A stretch of DNA of 64,000 nt from Phytophthora sp. 'mugwort' (taxonomy: Eukaryota > Oomycota > Peronosporomycetes > Peronosporales > Peronosporaceae). Each line of letters opens with the position of its first letter. Positions within the stretch are counted from its first letter, which is position 1. A model generated the notes under the pieces. The model did no database searches, was not told the origin of the DNA, and worked only from the letters and a program-made list of their open reading frames with translations. The position numbers and the translations under genes were made by a program. Where the stretch lies: the NCBI GenBank assembly GCA_033558025.1, contig JAUCEF010000012.1, positions 1,922,001 to 1,986,000 on the forward strand, given 5' to 3'. Positions 53,846 through 63,020 of the stretch are shown here, piece after piece.

Positions 53846-54604
53846 TTAGAAGTAAAACTTCCAGCTGCCATAGCCTTCTTTCTCATAGCTCGATTCTTAG
53901 CCATGTGATCCTTAGCCTCTTGACTACCCTTTGCAAATGTTTTGGGCTTGGCCTTGGCTACACCAACGCCGTATCGTCTCTTTACTTCTCCACGGATAGA
54001 CTTGATTAGGTTTTCATGCTCAGGCTTAGTCGCCTTGGATAGTAGGTACTTCTCTCCTGCATCAACTGCATCAGTTAGAACCCCCTTTCGTTTAGCGTAA
54101 GATAGAGCTCGCTTAGCTCCCTTCTTCACATCAGTCATAGTTAGTTTTCCTCCTTCCTTATCAGAGTCGCTGTCATAGACACCAATACCCGTCATGGAAC
54201 GAATGGCTGCTCTTGCGGGGATAGCCGCCGGTGGCTGACCTGCATATGTTGCAAGAGCGGGAACTGCAAAATCAGCTGCTCTACTAAGTAATCCTGAGTC
54301 TTTGGCGAACTTAAAAGATGATTTGATACCTCCCATACCTTAGACCAAATACTCGCTCCGTGCATGCCTCCACCATTCATATGCTTGAATGGATGGCCGA
54401 TTTCCTTCTTTGTGATAGTCAGTCGCGTTCCTTTCCCCGCTTTAGCAGCCTTGACTGCCTTAGCGTAGCTCTCGGGATGTAGATGTAGTGTAGCTCCGCT
54501 TCCGCTTAGATCATCATTCGACAGCGTTAGTGTTCCTGTCTTGAACGCTCGCTTGAGCTTCGCTTCGGGGATAGCTGATGAAACTGATAACTCCTTGAAG
54601 TCAT
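53846..54604 (-). pseudogene. pVI/pX-like basic virion protein, copy 2
   Basis: Counterpart of 28662-29422. It has the shared start-frame problem at 54604, a further one-base loss near 54,333 (in VWGGIKSS) and a one-base loss at the end, so the tail reads through to 53755. Confidence 0.7.
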
Positions 54605-54606
54605 GG

Positions 54607-54986
54607 TTATATTATTTTCAGGTTTAAATCCTTCATCTTTGAAAATAATTGTGGTTTCTTGTGTTGCTTGGAATAGAGCCAAAGGATACAAAATGGTCCG
54701 CAATAATCTCCATAAGTCCCTTGATATTGCTTGGGGTTGTATCTTCCAATTCCATACTTAGTAGGACCTGCTTCACCCATACTATCGAAATACTCACCGT
54801 TATGAACTGCCGTCCAATGGCCTACATTAATATTAGGTGGTCGTAGTAGAATGAGGTATGATCCTTTCTTCGAAATTGGTTTCGTTATTTCACTTGATTC
54901 ATAGATATCATCAAGATGAACCCCAATTATTTTCGATAGTTCGATTAATTATGGTCGGATGTGATGGGCTTGATAAGATGGCTCAT
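54607..54986 (-). pseudogene. Adenain-like (Ulp1 family) cysteine protease, copy 2
   Basis: Counterpart of 29425-29799. All expected active-site residues are kept: His in GHWTAV, Asp in YFDSMG, Gln and Cys in QGTYGDYCGPFC. However, one base is missing near 54,950 in the N-terminal part, so no full frame exists. This is the reverse of copy 1, which has the frame but an altered active site. Confidence 0.82.
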
Positions 54987-55034
54987 AATATTTAATTTCC
55001 TGAAAAGTATATTAGAAACCATATAGATTCAACG

Positions 55035-56753
55035 ATGAGTGAAACTCAACTAACCGACCAATATTTGTACCAGAGTTCGCTCAAGAGCGATCCTGAGATC
55101 AAGGTATCTTCCGGCAAGCGTGTCCCGTTTGTTATTGATCTGAATCAGGGTTCATACCAGAATGGTGTCATTACCATTGATGCAACTGCTCAGCTTAATG
55201 GTTCTGAGGGATTCGCATGTCTTCGCGATGCTTACCTCATGCTCCCATACAAGGTATCGATGAAGAATGGTGGTACCGCTCAGACCGCTGCTGCCAATCG
55301 TTTCTGTGCTACTCTAAAGTGCGGCAACTGGAATGTCATCGATAGCATGTCGCTTGAGCTCAATGGTAAGACCATTATCAGTATGGCTGACTACAAGCTG
55401 TTTTGGAACAATATTCGTGCTCAGACAGGTTATAGTCCTCAGTACGTTGAAAAGCATGGTGCTGAGTCGTTCCTTTTCCCCGATTCCGCTCAGTCCGTTT
55501 CATACAGCTCTGCTACAAGCTCGACTACCGGTGATGGATATAGCAACACTACTGCATTCACGTCTTCTTTCGCTACCACTGGTCCCGCCGGTGGCGCCTC
55601 TATCCCCAATGATGGTCTCGTTAAGCGTCTTCTATCGAACCCTCCTACCGCTGGTGCTGATTTCTCTACTTCGTGGCCTTCGATAGGTGCGGCGGCTGCT
55701 TCTACTACCATTGCTAACCAAACTGCTCGCGGTGCTTTCGTTGCTAGCTCTAACGCTGCTGATGCGATCATGGGAACGTGGAACTACATGCTCAAGATCA
55801 AGCTAACTGACCTCCATCCTATCTTCAGGGATCTTGACTTGATGGTCAATCCTCAAATTCGTCTTCGCTTCCGCGTCAATCAGGGTACTTCCGCTGTCGC
55901 TGTAAGCGCTACTAAGGGTTTGTCTCTAACAAGTACTACTCTTGCAAGTGGTAATGTATGCCCTGTTATGCTTGCGGCTACCTCCACTGGTAATCCTATG
56001 GCTGGTGTCATCGCTAATTCCGCTCCATTCAGTATTTCCTGGGGCGCTGTAGTCAATGCCCTTGAACCCAATATTGATGGAACTTACATGCCTTTCACCA
56101 CTTCTCGTCTGTATGTACCGTTCGTACATCTTGAGAACCCTCAGGCTATTATTTTCAAGCCTGTTAAGAAAATTCGATACAATGACTGCGATGCTCAGTG
56201 GGTCTTTCAGCGTGCTGCTGTTGGTAAGCAAGCGACTCAGCATAATGCTGCATTCGATCTCCAACTGTCGGCGTCTGTTAAAAATGCCAAATACATTATT
56301 CTTCTTCCTTTCGCTGAACAGACGGGTAGCTTTGCTTCCGCCGCTGTACAGCAATTTCAGAGTCCTTTCGATTCGGCTCCGTGGTCGCTTCACCCGGGAT
56401 CGTCTATTCGCAACTTCAACGTTCGTATCGGATCTCATCAGACGTTCGATATCAGCCATGACTATGACTTCCACCACTTTTACAATGAACTGGCTAAGAT
56501 TGGATCGATAAATGGTGATTTGACTCCTGAGCTGGTGGATGGTCTTCTTGACTATCAGACGTGGTCGCTAACTAACCGCGTTCTCATTGCTGATGTCAGT
56601 CGTCTGACTGAGCGTGATATTCCTCAGGCTATTCAGGTACAAGGCATAAGCGCAGGATGCCAAGGAACAAATATGCTCGTACTGGTTGTGAGTGAGCAAG
56701 AGCTATCTTACGATCGCCTAACGGGTGAGATTTTAGATTTTACCACAGCTTAG
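55035..56753 (+). CDS. Major capsid protein (double jelly-roll), copy 2
   Basis: Intact 572-aa capsid gene, the counterpart of 29848-31566 with two residue changes noted (DLMVNPQ, QWVFQ). See copy 1 for motifs. Its preservation contrasts with the decay of most neighbours. Confidence 0.9.
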   Translation: MSETQLTDQYLYQSSLKSDPEIKVSSGKRVPFVIDLNQGSYQNGVITIDATAQLNGSEGFACLRDAYLMLPYKVSMKNGGTAQTAAANRFCATLKCGNWNVIDSMSLELNGKTIISMADYKLFWNNIRAQTGYSPQYVEKHGAESFLFPDSAQSVSYSSATSSTTGDGYSNTTAFTSSFATTGPAGGASIPNDGLVKRLLSNPPTAGADFSTSWPSIGAAAASTTIANQTARGAFVASSNAADAIMGTWNYMLKIKLTDLHPIFRDLDLMVNPQIRLRFRVNQGTSAVAVSATKGLSLTSTTLASGNVCPVMLAATSTGNPMAGVIANSAPFSISWGAVVNALEPNIDGTYMPFTTSRLYVPFVHLENPQAIIFKPVKKIRYNDCDAQWVFQRAAVGKQATQHNAAFDLQLSASVKNAKYIILLPFAEQTGSFASAAVQQFQSPFDSAPWSLHPGSSIRNFNVRIGSHQTFDISHDYDFHHFYNELAKIGSINGDLTPELVDGLLDYQTWSLTNRVLIADVSRLTERDIPQAIQVQGISAGCQGTNMLVLVVSEQELSYDRLTGEILDFTTA

Positions 56754-56775
56754 ATTTAAAAAAAATATTTTTTTC

Positions 56776-57078
56776 TTAGCTTAACTCTTTCAGTAGCTTA
56801 GGACACTTTTCAATAACGAATTGGTTCTTGCGAAGGTAATCGATATATCCTGGATTCATTCGACTGATCTGCTTGAGGGTCTTACCTCGATACTTACCCC
56901 AAGTCATCATGTAAGAGTTATCATCAGTCAGAAACTTGCTGTGGAGGAATATCTTGATTTCATCACTAATAATTTGATTGGGTTGATTGAAAACCCAACG
57001 ACAATAGCCGGGATCACTATCATAGACCTCTTCAATGGTCTTACCTTTGTATTTTCCGAAAGTTAGTTCGTTCGACAT
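56776..57078 (-). CDS. Protein with two ExoX-C-like GKYKGKT repeats, copy 2
   Basis: Identical protein to 31589-31891. Intact, last gene before the right terminal repeat. Confidence 0.75.
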   Translation of the reverse strand: MSNELTFGKYKGKTIEEVYDSDPGYCRWVFNQPNQIISDEIKIFLHSKFLTDDNSYMMTWGKYRGKTLKQISRMNPGYIDYLRKNQFVIEKCPKLLKELS

Positions 57079-57176
57079 GTTATCAGTGGGGTGTATCTAT
57101 ATACATACCCCCTTTTAAATTTTTGGGACTTTTTTTAATTAATTCAGAAATTACCGACAGAGCGATCTTAGTGCTT

Positions 57177-57350
57177 GAGCGGATCTGAAACCACCCTAAG
57201 ATCCAAAAGGCGTTGCATTCGCTCTCAGGTGGTCGAGAGGTTGCGTCGTCAAAATAGCAGCTGGTCCGAAAGAAGGTTCCAGGAATGTTCTTGGTGGTAA
57301 ATTACGGAAAGTAAAAAAACTGCCGGCGTAATGTTCCAAGTATTACTACT
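57177..57350 (+). repeat. Right terminal inverted repeat of copy 2
   Basis: Reverse complement of 39212-39385 with about 13 mismatches, and nearly identical to the right repeat of copy 1. Ends CCAAGTATTACTACT; flanked by ATTATC. Confidence 0.88.
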
Positions 57351-57589
57351 ATTATCGAGCACTGATGTCCCGCCTCCGGCGCCAGTTATCCCCATCATGG
57401 GCGAAAACAGAAACATCACCGCACGTCGCGCGGCGCAAATCGTCAGTATGGTTAAACAGCGAGCGAAAGTGGTAAGGTGGATAGTTTTTGGATGGTGATA
57501 AAGGGCAGAATCAAGTGCCTTTTCGCTCAAGCGGTTGACGAATTCCCGTAGATATTCAGGTCTAAGACGCGCAGCGCAAACCTCACCAA

Positions 57590-58920
57590 GGCGATGAGGT
57601 GGTGGAAGCAGCGGGAGAAATGGCTCCACCTGTCCAGAGGGGTGCGAGAGCTCTCGGCAAAGTGCGAGCAAGGACGCTGGCGTGTGAACAAGAAGGCTCA
57701 AAGGGCGTGGAAGACAGCGGAGCGAATGGGTGGCATGACTGTATTCACAGCTGCTTGATGAGTTTGACCGCCTGCGCAAACTTGGATTGAAATTCGATGC
57801 GTCGATGCTGCTTCAGCTTGCTGTGCGGCTTTTGAAAACGAGCGCCGGGTCATTTAACAGTACGTCAGCTGGCAAAGCTGGAGCGGCCATGCGGAGGAAA
57901 TATCTCCAAGGTGGATTCAGACGTTTATGGAGGCTCATCGAATTGTCCTTCGCACCCAGTCCGGTAAGAACCAGGTCAGCCCCGAGAAAAAAGAGGCAAT
58001 CGAGCGTGAAGTTGCAGTCCATCTTGGAGAGCTGAAGCGGGGGGGGGGGGAGAGAGAGTCGGGACGTCTAAACGAGGACAACACAACGGCAAGATGCTCC
58101 GTTTTGCTAGCGAGAAGTGCGTTAAGTATGCAGACGTTGTATCTGGTGGAGAGGGAATGACAATGGTTGTGAGAATTTCTGGTGGTGCAAGCGGCCGATT
58201 TTCACCCGCCCATGATGATCTTCCAAAACGCGTCATCAAGCTATGCTATCCGTGGGATCCTGGACAAGACACCAGAGTATGCTATCGAACGGGACCTAAC
58301 GGGTGGATGAGCAAGCGAGTGTTTAGGCAGTATCTCGGTGAGAGGAGGGCAATGAGCGCTGATCCTCGTGGGCGCGAAAAGCACATTTATCTCGACAACT
58401 GCTCGTCACACCTAGACGAAGACGAGTGCAAAGATGAGTTATCTCAATTGAATGCCCGTCTCATTTACCTTCCACCCAACGCGATCGATTTATGTCAGCC
58501 TGCTGACTCATTTGTGATCGCCAAGATCAAAGATGACTGGCGCCGTAAATGGAACGAGAAAAAGATAGCGCTTATTGAGGGTGGTAAATGGCAGAAACCG
58601 AAATGATAAGACAGCTCGTGGTCAGGGAAGCTCAAGAACCCAGGCTAGAAGTTCTTTTTGTCCTTGACTGCTGAATGCGCTCGTGAGGTAAACGCGCGCC
58701 GCGCCAGAAATGGCGTCAACTATGCCAAGAAGGCAAATAATCAATTGTGGGCTTTCGCTTAATATTGACGGTTGTTGGAGCCCAAAGCAGCTTTCCCTCA
58801 TCTCCGGGAAATTATCAAGATGTACTCAGGTGAGATTGGCGGCAAGACTGCTGCTGAGTCGGCAGATATGAGCTTGTGCGAGGGTAGCAGCGCTGCTGAA
58901 GATGTGGACTGCATCGCCAG
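57590..58920 (+). pseudogene. DDE_1 (pogo/Tc1-related) transposase remnant
   Basis: Several frames together give a typical oomycete DDE_1 transposase. An N-terminal helical part (LKFDASMLLQLAVRLLK) precedes VKYADVVSGGEGMTMVVRISGG, then the catalytic strand HIYLDNCSSH and the LIYLPPNAIDLCQPADSFVIAKIKD region. The longest open piece is 58094-58606. A G run near 58,040 and stops after 57,750 break it. It abuts the right end of Polinton copy 2. Confidence 0.78.
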
Positions 58921-59136
58921 TGTGGTTGTCTAGAGCGTATAACCAAAATTAGTGAGAGTGTCCCTAATTTTGCCACACTCAAATTAGTATCAGTTCAAAA
59001 ATAGCGACACCCCCACTAATTTCCGTGAAGACAATCAAAAACACCTTACATAAGTTAGTATCGACGACATTAATTGCGGTTACTACTGTACCAGAACTCT
59101 CGCACCTTTCATCTTAAGCCTCATTTTCGAATCTAG
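58921..59136. other. AT-rich spacer between transposon remnants
   Basis: Contains several ACTAATTT / AAATTAGT words, possibly the end of a DNA transposon. No gene. Confidence 0.3.
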
Positions 59137-59345
59137 ATGGCAGCAAGCAACCCCTTCAGCACCCATCAAATGTACAACTATTTTTTTAAGTGATTCTGGA
59201 CAAACATGATGATCCGACACAATACTTTCAGTGCCAGTGCTCTGCTGTGCGCAAGCAAGCGCACAAGCCTGGGTACACCAATATACTTGACCATGTCCTC
59301 AAGCGGCACCCTGACTGCGCCGCAACAATGATGGCCATGGCATCA
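59137..59345 (+). pseudogene. BED zinc-finger fragment of a hAT transposase
   Basis: Starts MAASNPFSTHQMYNYFFK, is interrupted by a stop, then continues in another frame with FQCQCSAVRKQAHKPGYTNILDHVLKRHPD, a C-x-C...H-x4-H pattern of BED fingers at the start of hAT transposases. The rest of the gene is absent. Confidence 0.6.
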
Positions 59346-59712
59346 ACACTGTAACGGGGTTACATGAAGAGTGCCAAGTCAATCTTCAGAACAGGTGTAC
59401 CCAAGTACACTAAGTGATGTAGGTAAACATCACTATGACGTCACGGATAGGTACCACACATACGGTACAAAGACCTCAGAGCCACCCAATAGGATAACAT
59501 CTAGGGTACTTTATAGGTGACTAATAGTTAGAATGTAGACGCATTAAAAGGGGTCACCTATAAATATATTCAGTCTTGTATTACCTAATTTTCGTACAGT
59601 CCCCTCTGACCAAGGACTTGTGAACTGCCGTTCACTGTGAGTTTGTATACTCTCCGGAATTCACACTTCCTGTGCGCAAGGTGTTGTGTGCCCTGTCACA
59701 CTTTGGTAGCAC
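59346..59712. other. Probable retrotransposon promoter/LTR-like sequence
   Basis: Contains the palindrome TGATGTAGGTAAACATCA (59,414) and a TATA-like CCTATAAATATATTC (59,558). It may be part of a long terminal repeat, but no second copy is in the window. Confidence 0.3.
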
Positions 59713-60045
59713 TTGCAGTCTATCCACGACTACGCGGGTTACTACCTGAAACCTCTGGGTCCTAGCAACATGGACCCGAACGAGTTTCCTCATCTGAACG
59801 ACTCACAGTTTCAGTCCGTTCGTAAGATGGCTGGCAGCTTTGGTATGGATGCCTTGCACAACATGGCGGCGTCAACGCAAGCTGAGCAGGTCGAACGCGG
59901 TCACGCGTTCGACATGTATGAGCAGGGAATCATCGAACATGTTCGGAGCAAAAAACCAGCAGGTTCTGGCCGCAGAGCCGAAACAGGTATACCCCAAGCC
60001 GTTGAGGCTGAAGGTAAACCCTTCGCGTCTGGGTGCGAGAAGTAG
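59713..60045 (+). pseudogene. Gag-like retrotransposon fragment
   Basis: A 110-codon frame with NEFPHLNDSQFQSVRKMAGSF and ALHNMAASTQAEQVERGHAF, helical and without stops. It precedes a Gypsy RNase H region on the same strand and is best read as a gag fragment; the match is from memory of oomycete elements. Confidence 0.4.
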
Positions 60046-60094
60046 AGCTCGCATGGATGCGGCTCTTATCTCTTCCGAGCACCTCCGAGTGGCT

Positions 60095-60395
60095 AGCGTC
60101 GAATAAGAATCTCAAACCCCGTGGCACCGAGCCGATCTGCGAGACAGGTGAAAGAAATCAACCAGAGGACAACTGATAGGGGGCGGAAAGCGAGTTTGAC
60201 GGCGACCCAGGTTGGAGATCACACACAGAACGAAGATCAGGTGAAGGACGAAACTCACCAGCGATTGGCAGATCGTGACCGATATACTCTTTATATGACC
60301 ATAGTCACTCCCGGTCGATCCTCGGTCACGGCCGATCTTAGACCAGATTCGGGCAAGGGATGAAGATCAAGACTGATCGGCGACATGCGGATCGG
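60095..60395 (+). repeat. Direct repeat A flanking the Gypsy fragment
   Basis: About 300 bp repeated in the same direction at 62288-62586 (for example AGGACAACTGATAGGGGGCG against AGGACAACTGACAGGGGGCG). Roughly 85% alike by eye. Confidence 0.75.
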
Positions 60396-60659
60396 AGATC
60401 CGGAATTTGACCAGACACTCGACGTTGGCTTGGGTCTTCAGATCGCCCGGTCTCCAAGGACGGTTAGGTCAGTGGGCCGCACTCCTGTCGCCATGGACGC
60501 TCGAGGTCGGGAAATGTACTAAGGGAGAAGACGAGATCTTGGGGGCGATCGCCGCTAGTATTACACCTAGGTCCAAGGTGGACGAAGCATTGATCGCGAT
60601 CGCACCCAGCAAAGAGTCACGCCGTCAGATCCAAGCACTGATCCCAGTGGTAGGCGCGG

Positions 60660-62005
60660 GCGAGGAGGGTTTGTGGTGGGTTTTGACGGATCTGCACGGG
60701 TAAAACGAGGCGGCGGAGCCTATAGTGCGATCTTGTGGAAGTTACCTGAGTGGACGGTCTTGAAGGCCCGGTCCGGTTATGCCGAGGCTCCGACTGTGAA
60801 CGAGGCAGAGTACAATGAACTCCTGTTGTGTTTGACTTGTTTGAAGGTATGACGCAGGGACGACTGGTGATTTGCGGTGATTCAAATCTGTTAATCAGAC
60901 AAGTTCGAGGCGTGATCGACTGCAAAGCACCCGAACTGACGCTATTGAGGCAGAAGGCCCTGGATCGGCTGCAGGTCTGGCCAGATCACGAGCTGTTGCA
61001 CGTGAAGCGCGACTGGAATGCTATTGAGGACAGTCTGACCAGGTCTGCCTTACAGCGGCAGCAAGGAGTGATCGTCAATGAGGAAGAGGCGTATCAGGAT
61101 CTGCCCACGCTGAATCGCTTAGATGAGATCCTAATGGTCAGATCGGAAGACTCTGTGGTGCGAGTCTCACCAGTGGCTACTAGATACGGAACCAGATCCG
61201 TACACTGTCCGACGGGTTTGAACGAAAGTTTTATAAGAGATCTCCGGGTAGATCGCGTCCGGCAAGCCCAAGACGAGGAAGTGTGGATATCAAGTCTGAA
61301 AACGTATCTGACCAGAGATGTGACCGATCTCACACAAGATCAGGCTAGCCTGTGTGGCAAAATAGCGTCAGATTATGAAGTCGACGGTAACGATCTACTA
61401 TTCTACTATCCTCCCACCAAGAGATCGGAAGCAGATCGGGACGGATCGATGAGACTTGTCGCGCCCGAGTCACTCCACCTCGACATCCTACATCACTATC
61501 ACGCGAGCGTTGAAAGTGGTCATCAGGGATTGGTCGTACATATTAACGGATCAGGGATCATTTCCTTTGGAGAGTCTTATGGGATACGGCCGGAAGCTGG
61601 CGCACCGGTAGCCCCGTCCTTTCCGAGTTGCTAATCAAAGATCACCGGAACGGAGTATCAGCTCTTCCCGATTGTGATGTGTCTAAATTAAAGCTGGTCA
61701 AGGAATTCCCAGATCGGTCACAGATCGAGTTGACTGTACCAATCTCGGATCGACTGGATTTTGACGAAACTCTGCTGCCCGAGGATAGCTGGACACCGGA
61801 TCTTGGAGCAGACGAATACGAAGTGGAGAAGATCACCGACCTGACGACCGCAGATAAACACGATATGGCCGGATCTATCGGGAATTTCTGGTATATTGGA
61901 AGGGATATGAAGACTCCAGCTAGGTTGATAAACCCAATCTCAACTGCGGAGAACTCCTCCACGATTTCCTTCGGGGACAGGCTAACCGGAATCGTTTCCG
62001 TGTGA
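60660..62005 (+). pseudogene. Ty3/Gypsy retrotransposon fragment: RNase H and start of integrase
   Basis: RNase H residues are FDGSAR, EAEYNELLLC and ICGDSNLLIRQV, followed by HVKRDWNAIEDSLT. These are the D-E-D-D acids that cut RNA in RNA-DNA hybrids. After it comes MRLVAPESLHLDILHHYHASVESGHQG, the start of the integrase zinc-binding region (H-x3-H), then an abrupt change at 61,550; the rest of the integrase is missing. Another open piece (61628-62005) reads LIKDHRNGVSALPDCDVSKL. One frame break lies near 60,845. No protease or reverse transcriptase is present. Confidence 0.72.
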
Positions 62006-62287
62006 TGCAGTCCCACGAGGAATAGCGTGATTGAGGGGATCGCGGCGAGTTGGTCACTACGATGACGGATCGGAAGAAGGATCTATGGGAAGGCCACAGA
62101 TCGGAGGAAATGGGATGTATATGTGAAGTTATGTATATTTGTGCAAGCTCGAAGAGATGAAAATGAGATCTAGGTGGATCCGAGTTCCGGTAACGAGTAG
62201 TCCGGCCTAAATAGGCGGATTAAAGAGTGTGACCGAAGTGGGGCCGCTGTACGGCGACGACTTCAGACAGGGGGCGGTTGTGGAGAA

Positions 62288-62586
62288 GCGTCGAGTAAGA
62301 ATATCAGACCCCGTGGCAACGAGCCGGATCCGCGAGATAGGTGGAGGAGATCAGCAAGAGGACAACTGACAGGGGGCGGAAAGCGAGGTTGACGGCGACC
62401 CAGGTTGGATGGCGATTATGCAAAGGACGAAGATCAGGTGAAGGACGAAACTTACCGGCGATTGGCAGATCGTGACCGATCTACGCTGTATATGACCATA
62501 GTCACTCACTCACGGTCCTCGATCACGGCTGATCTTAGACCAGATCCGGACAAGGGATGAAGATCAAGACCGGCGACATGCGGATC
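62288..62586 (+). repeat. Direct repeat B flanking the Gypsy fragment
   Basis: Second copy of the 60095-60395 sequence, 2.2 kb downstream. The pair could be remnants of the element's terminal or subterminal repeats. Confidence 0.75.
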
Positions 62587-63020
62587 GGACTACACGGCCG
62601 ATCGGCCCAGATTGTATCGGCGCTGGACATCAAGATTGTAGTCAAGGGGCGTGGATCAAGACCGATCGGTGACATGCAAATCGTAGCCGACCTGGATCGA
62701 CTCTGATCGGTATTCAGCGGACCGTAATCGATCAAGATCAGATCAGCCCTGATCGGATCGGACACGCTTTCTGGCGGATCGGCATACAAGTTCGGACATA
62801 CGGGATCGGGCAGATCGGATCGACTTTGCAACCGAGATCGAGCCGATCGATAGGGGGATCTGGCAGATAGGGCCGATCGGTATTCGCCGATCGGCATACG
62901 GGTTCCGGCTTCCTCGATCTGGTAGATCGGTATACGCATTCTGACACACGCGATCTGGTAGATCGGAATACATGTTCGGACATCTGCGATGTGGCAGATC
63001 GGGATTCGATCAGCAATCAT
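62587..63020. repeat. GATC-rich degenerate tandem array
   Basis: A run of loosely repeating units of about 45 bp built around GATCGGCATACG / GATCTGGTAGATCGGTATAC. GATC occurs every 10-25 bases. Open frames here are by-products of the repeat. Confidence 0.65.

Larger units (their letters stand above)
39212..57350 (+). mobile_element. Polinton/Maverick-type virus-like element, copy 2 (full length)
   Basis: An 18,139-bp element bounded by 174-bp terminal inverted repeats (39212-39385 and 57177-57350) that match at about 161 of 174 positions by eye. The repeats begin AG, as Polinton ends do. The six flanking bases are ATCATC on the left and ATTATC on the right, a target duplication with one mismatch. 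Size, ends and gene set (polymerase B, rve integrase, packaging ATPase, protease, two capsid proteins) all fit a Polinton. Several genes are broken; the ATPase, major capsid, ExoX-C-like and Uma2-like genes are intact. Confidence 0.9.

Noticed and set aside
59414..59712. Possible LTR with a TATA-like box
   Set aside because: No second copy, no clear primer-binding site or TG...CA ends, so not called as an LTR.
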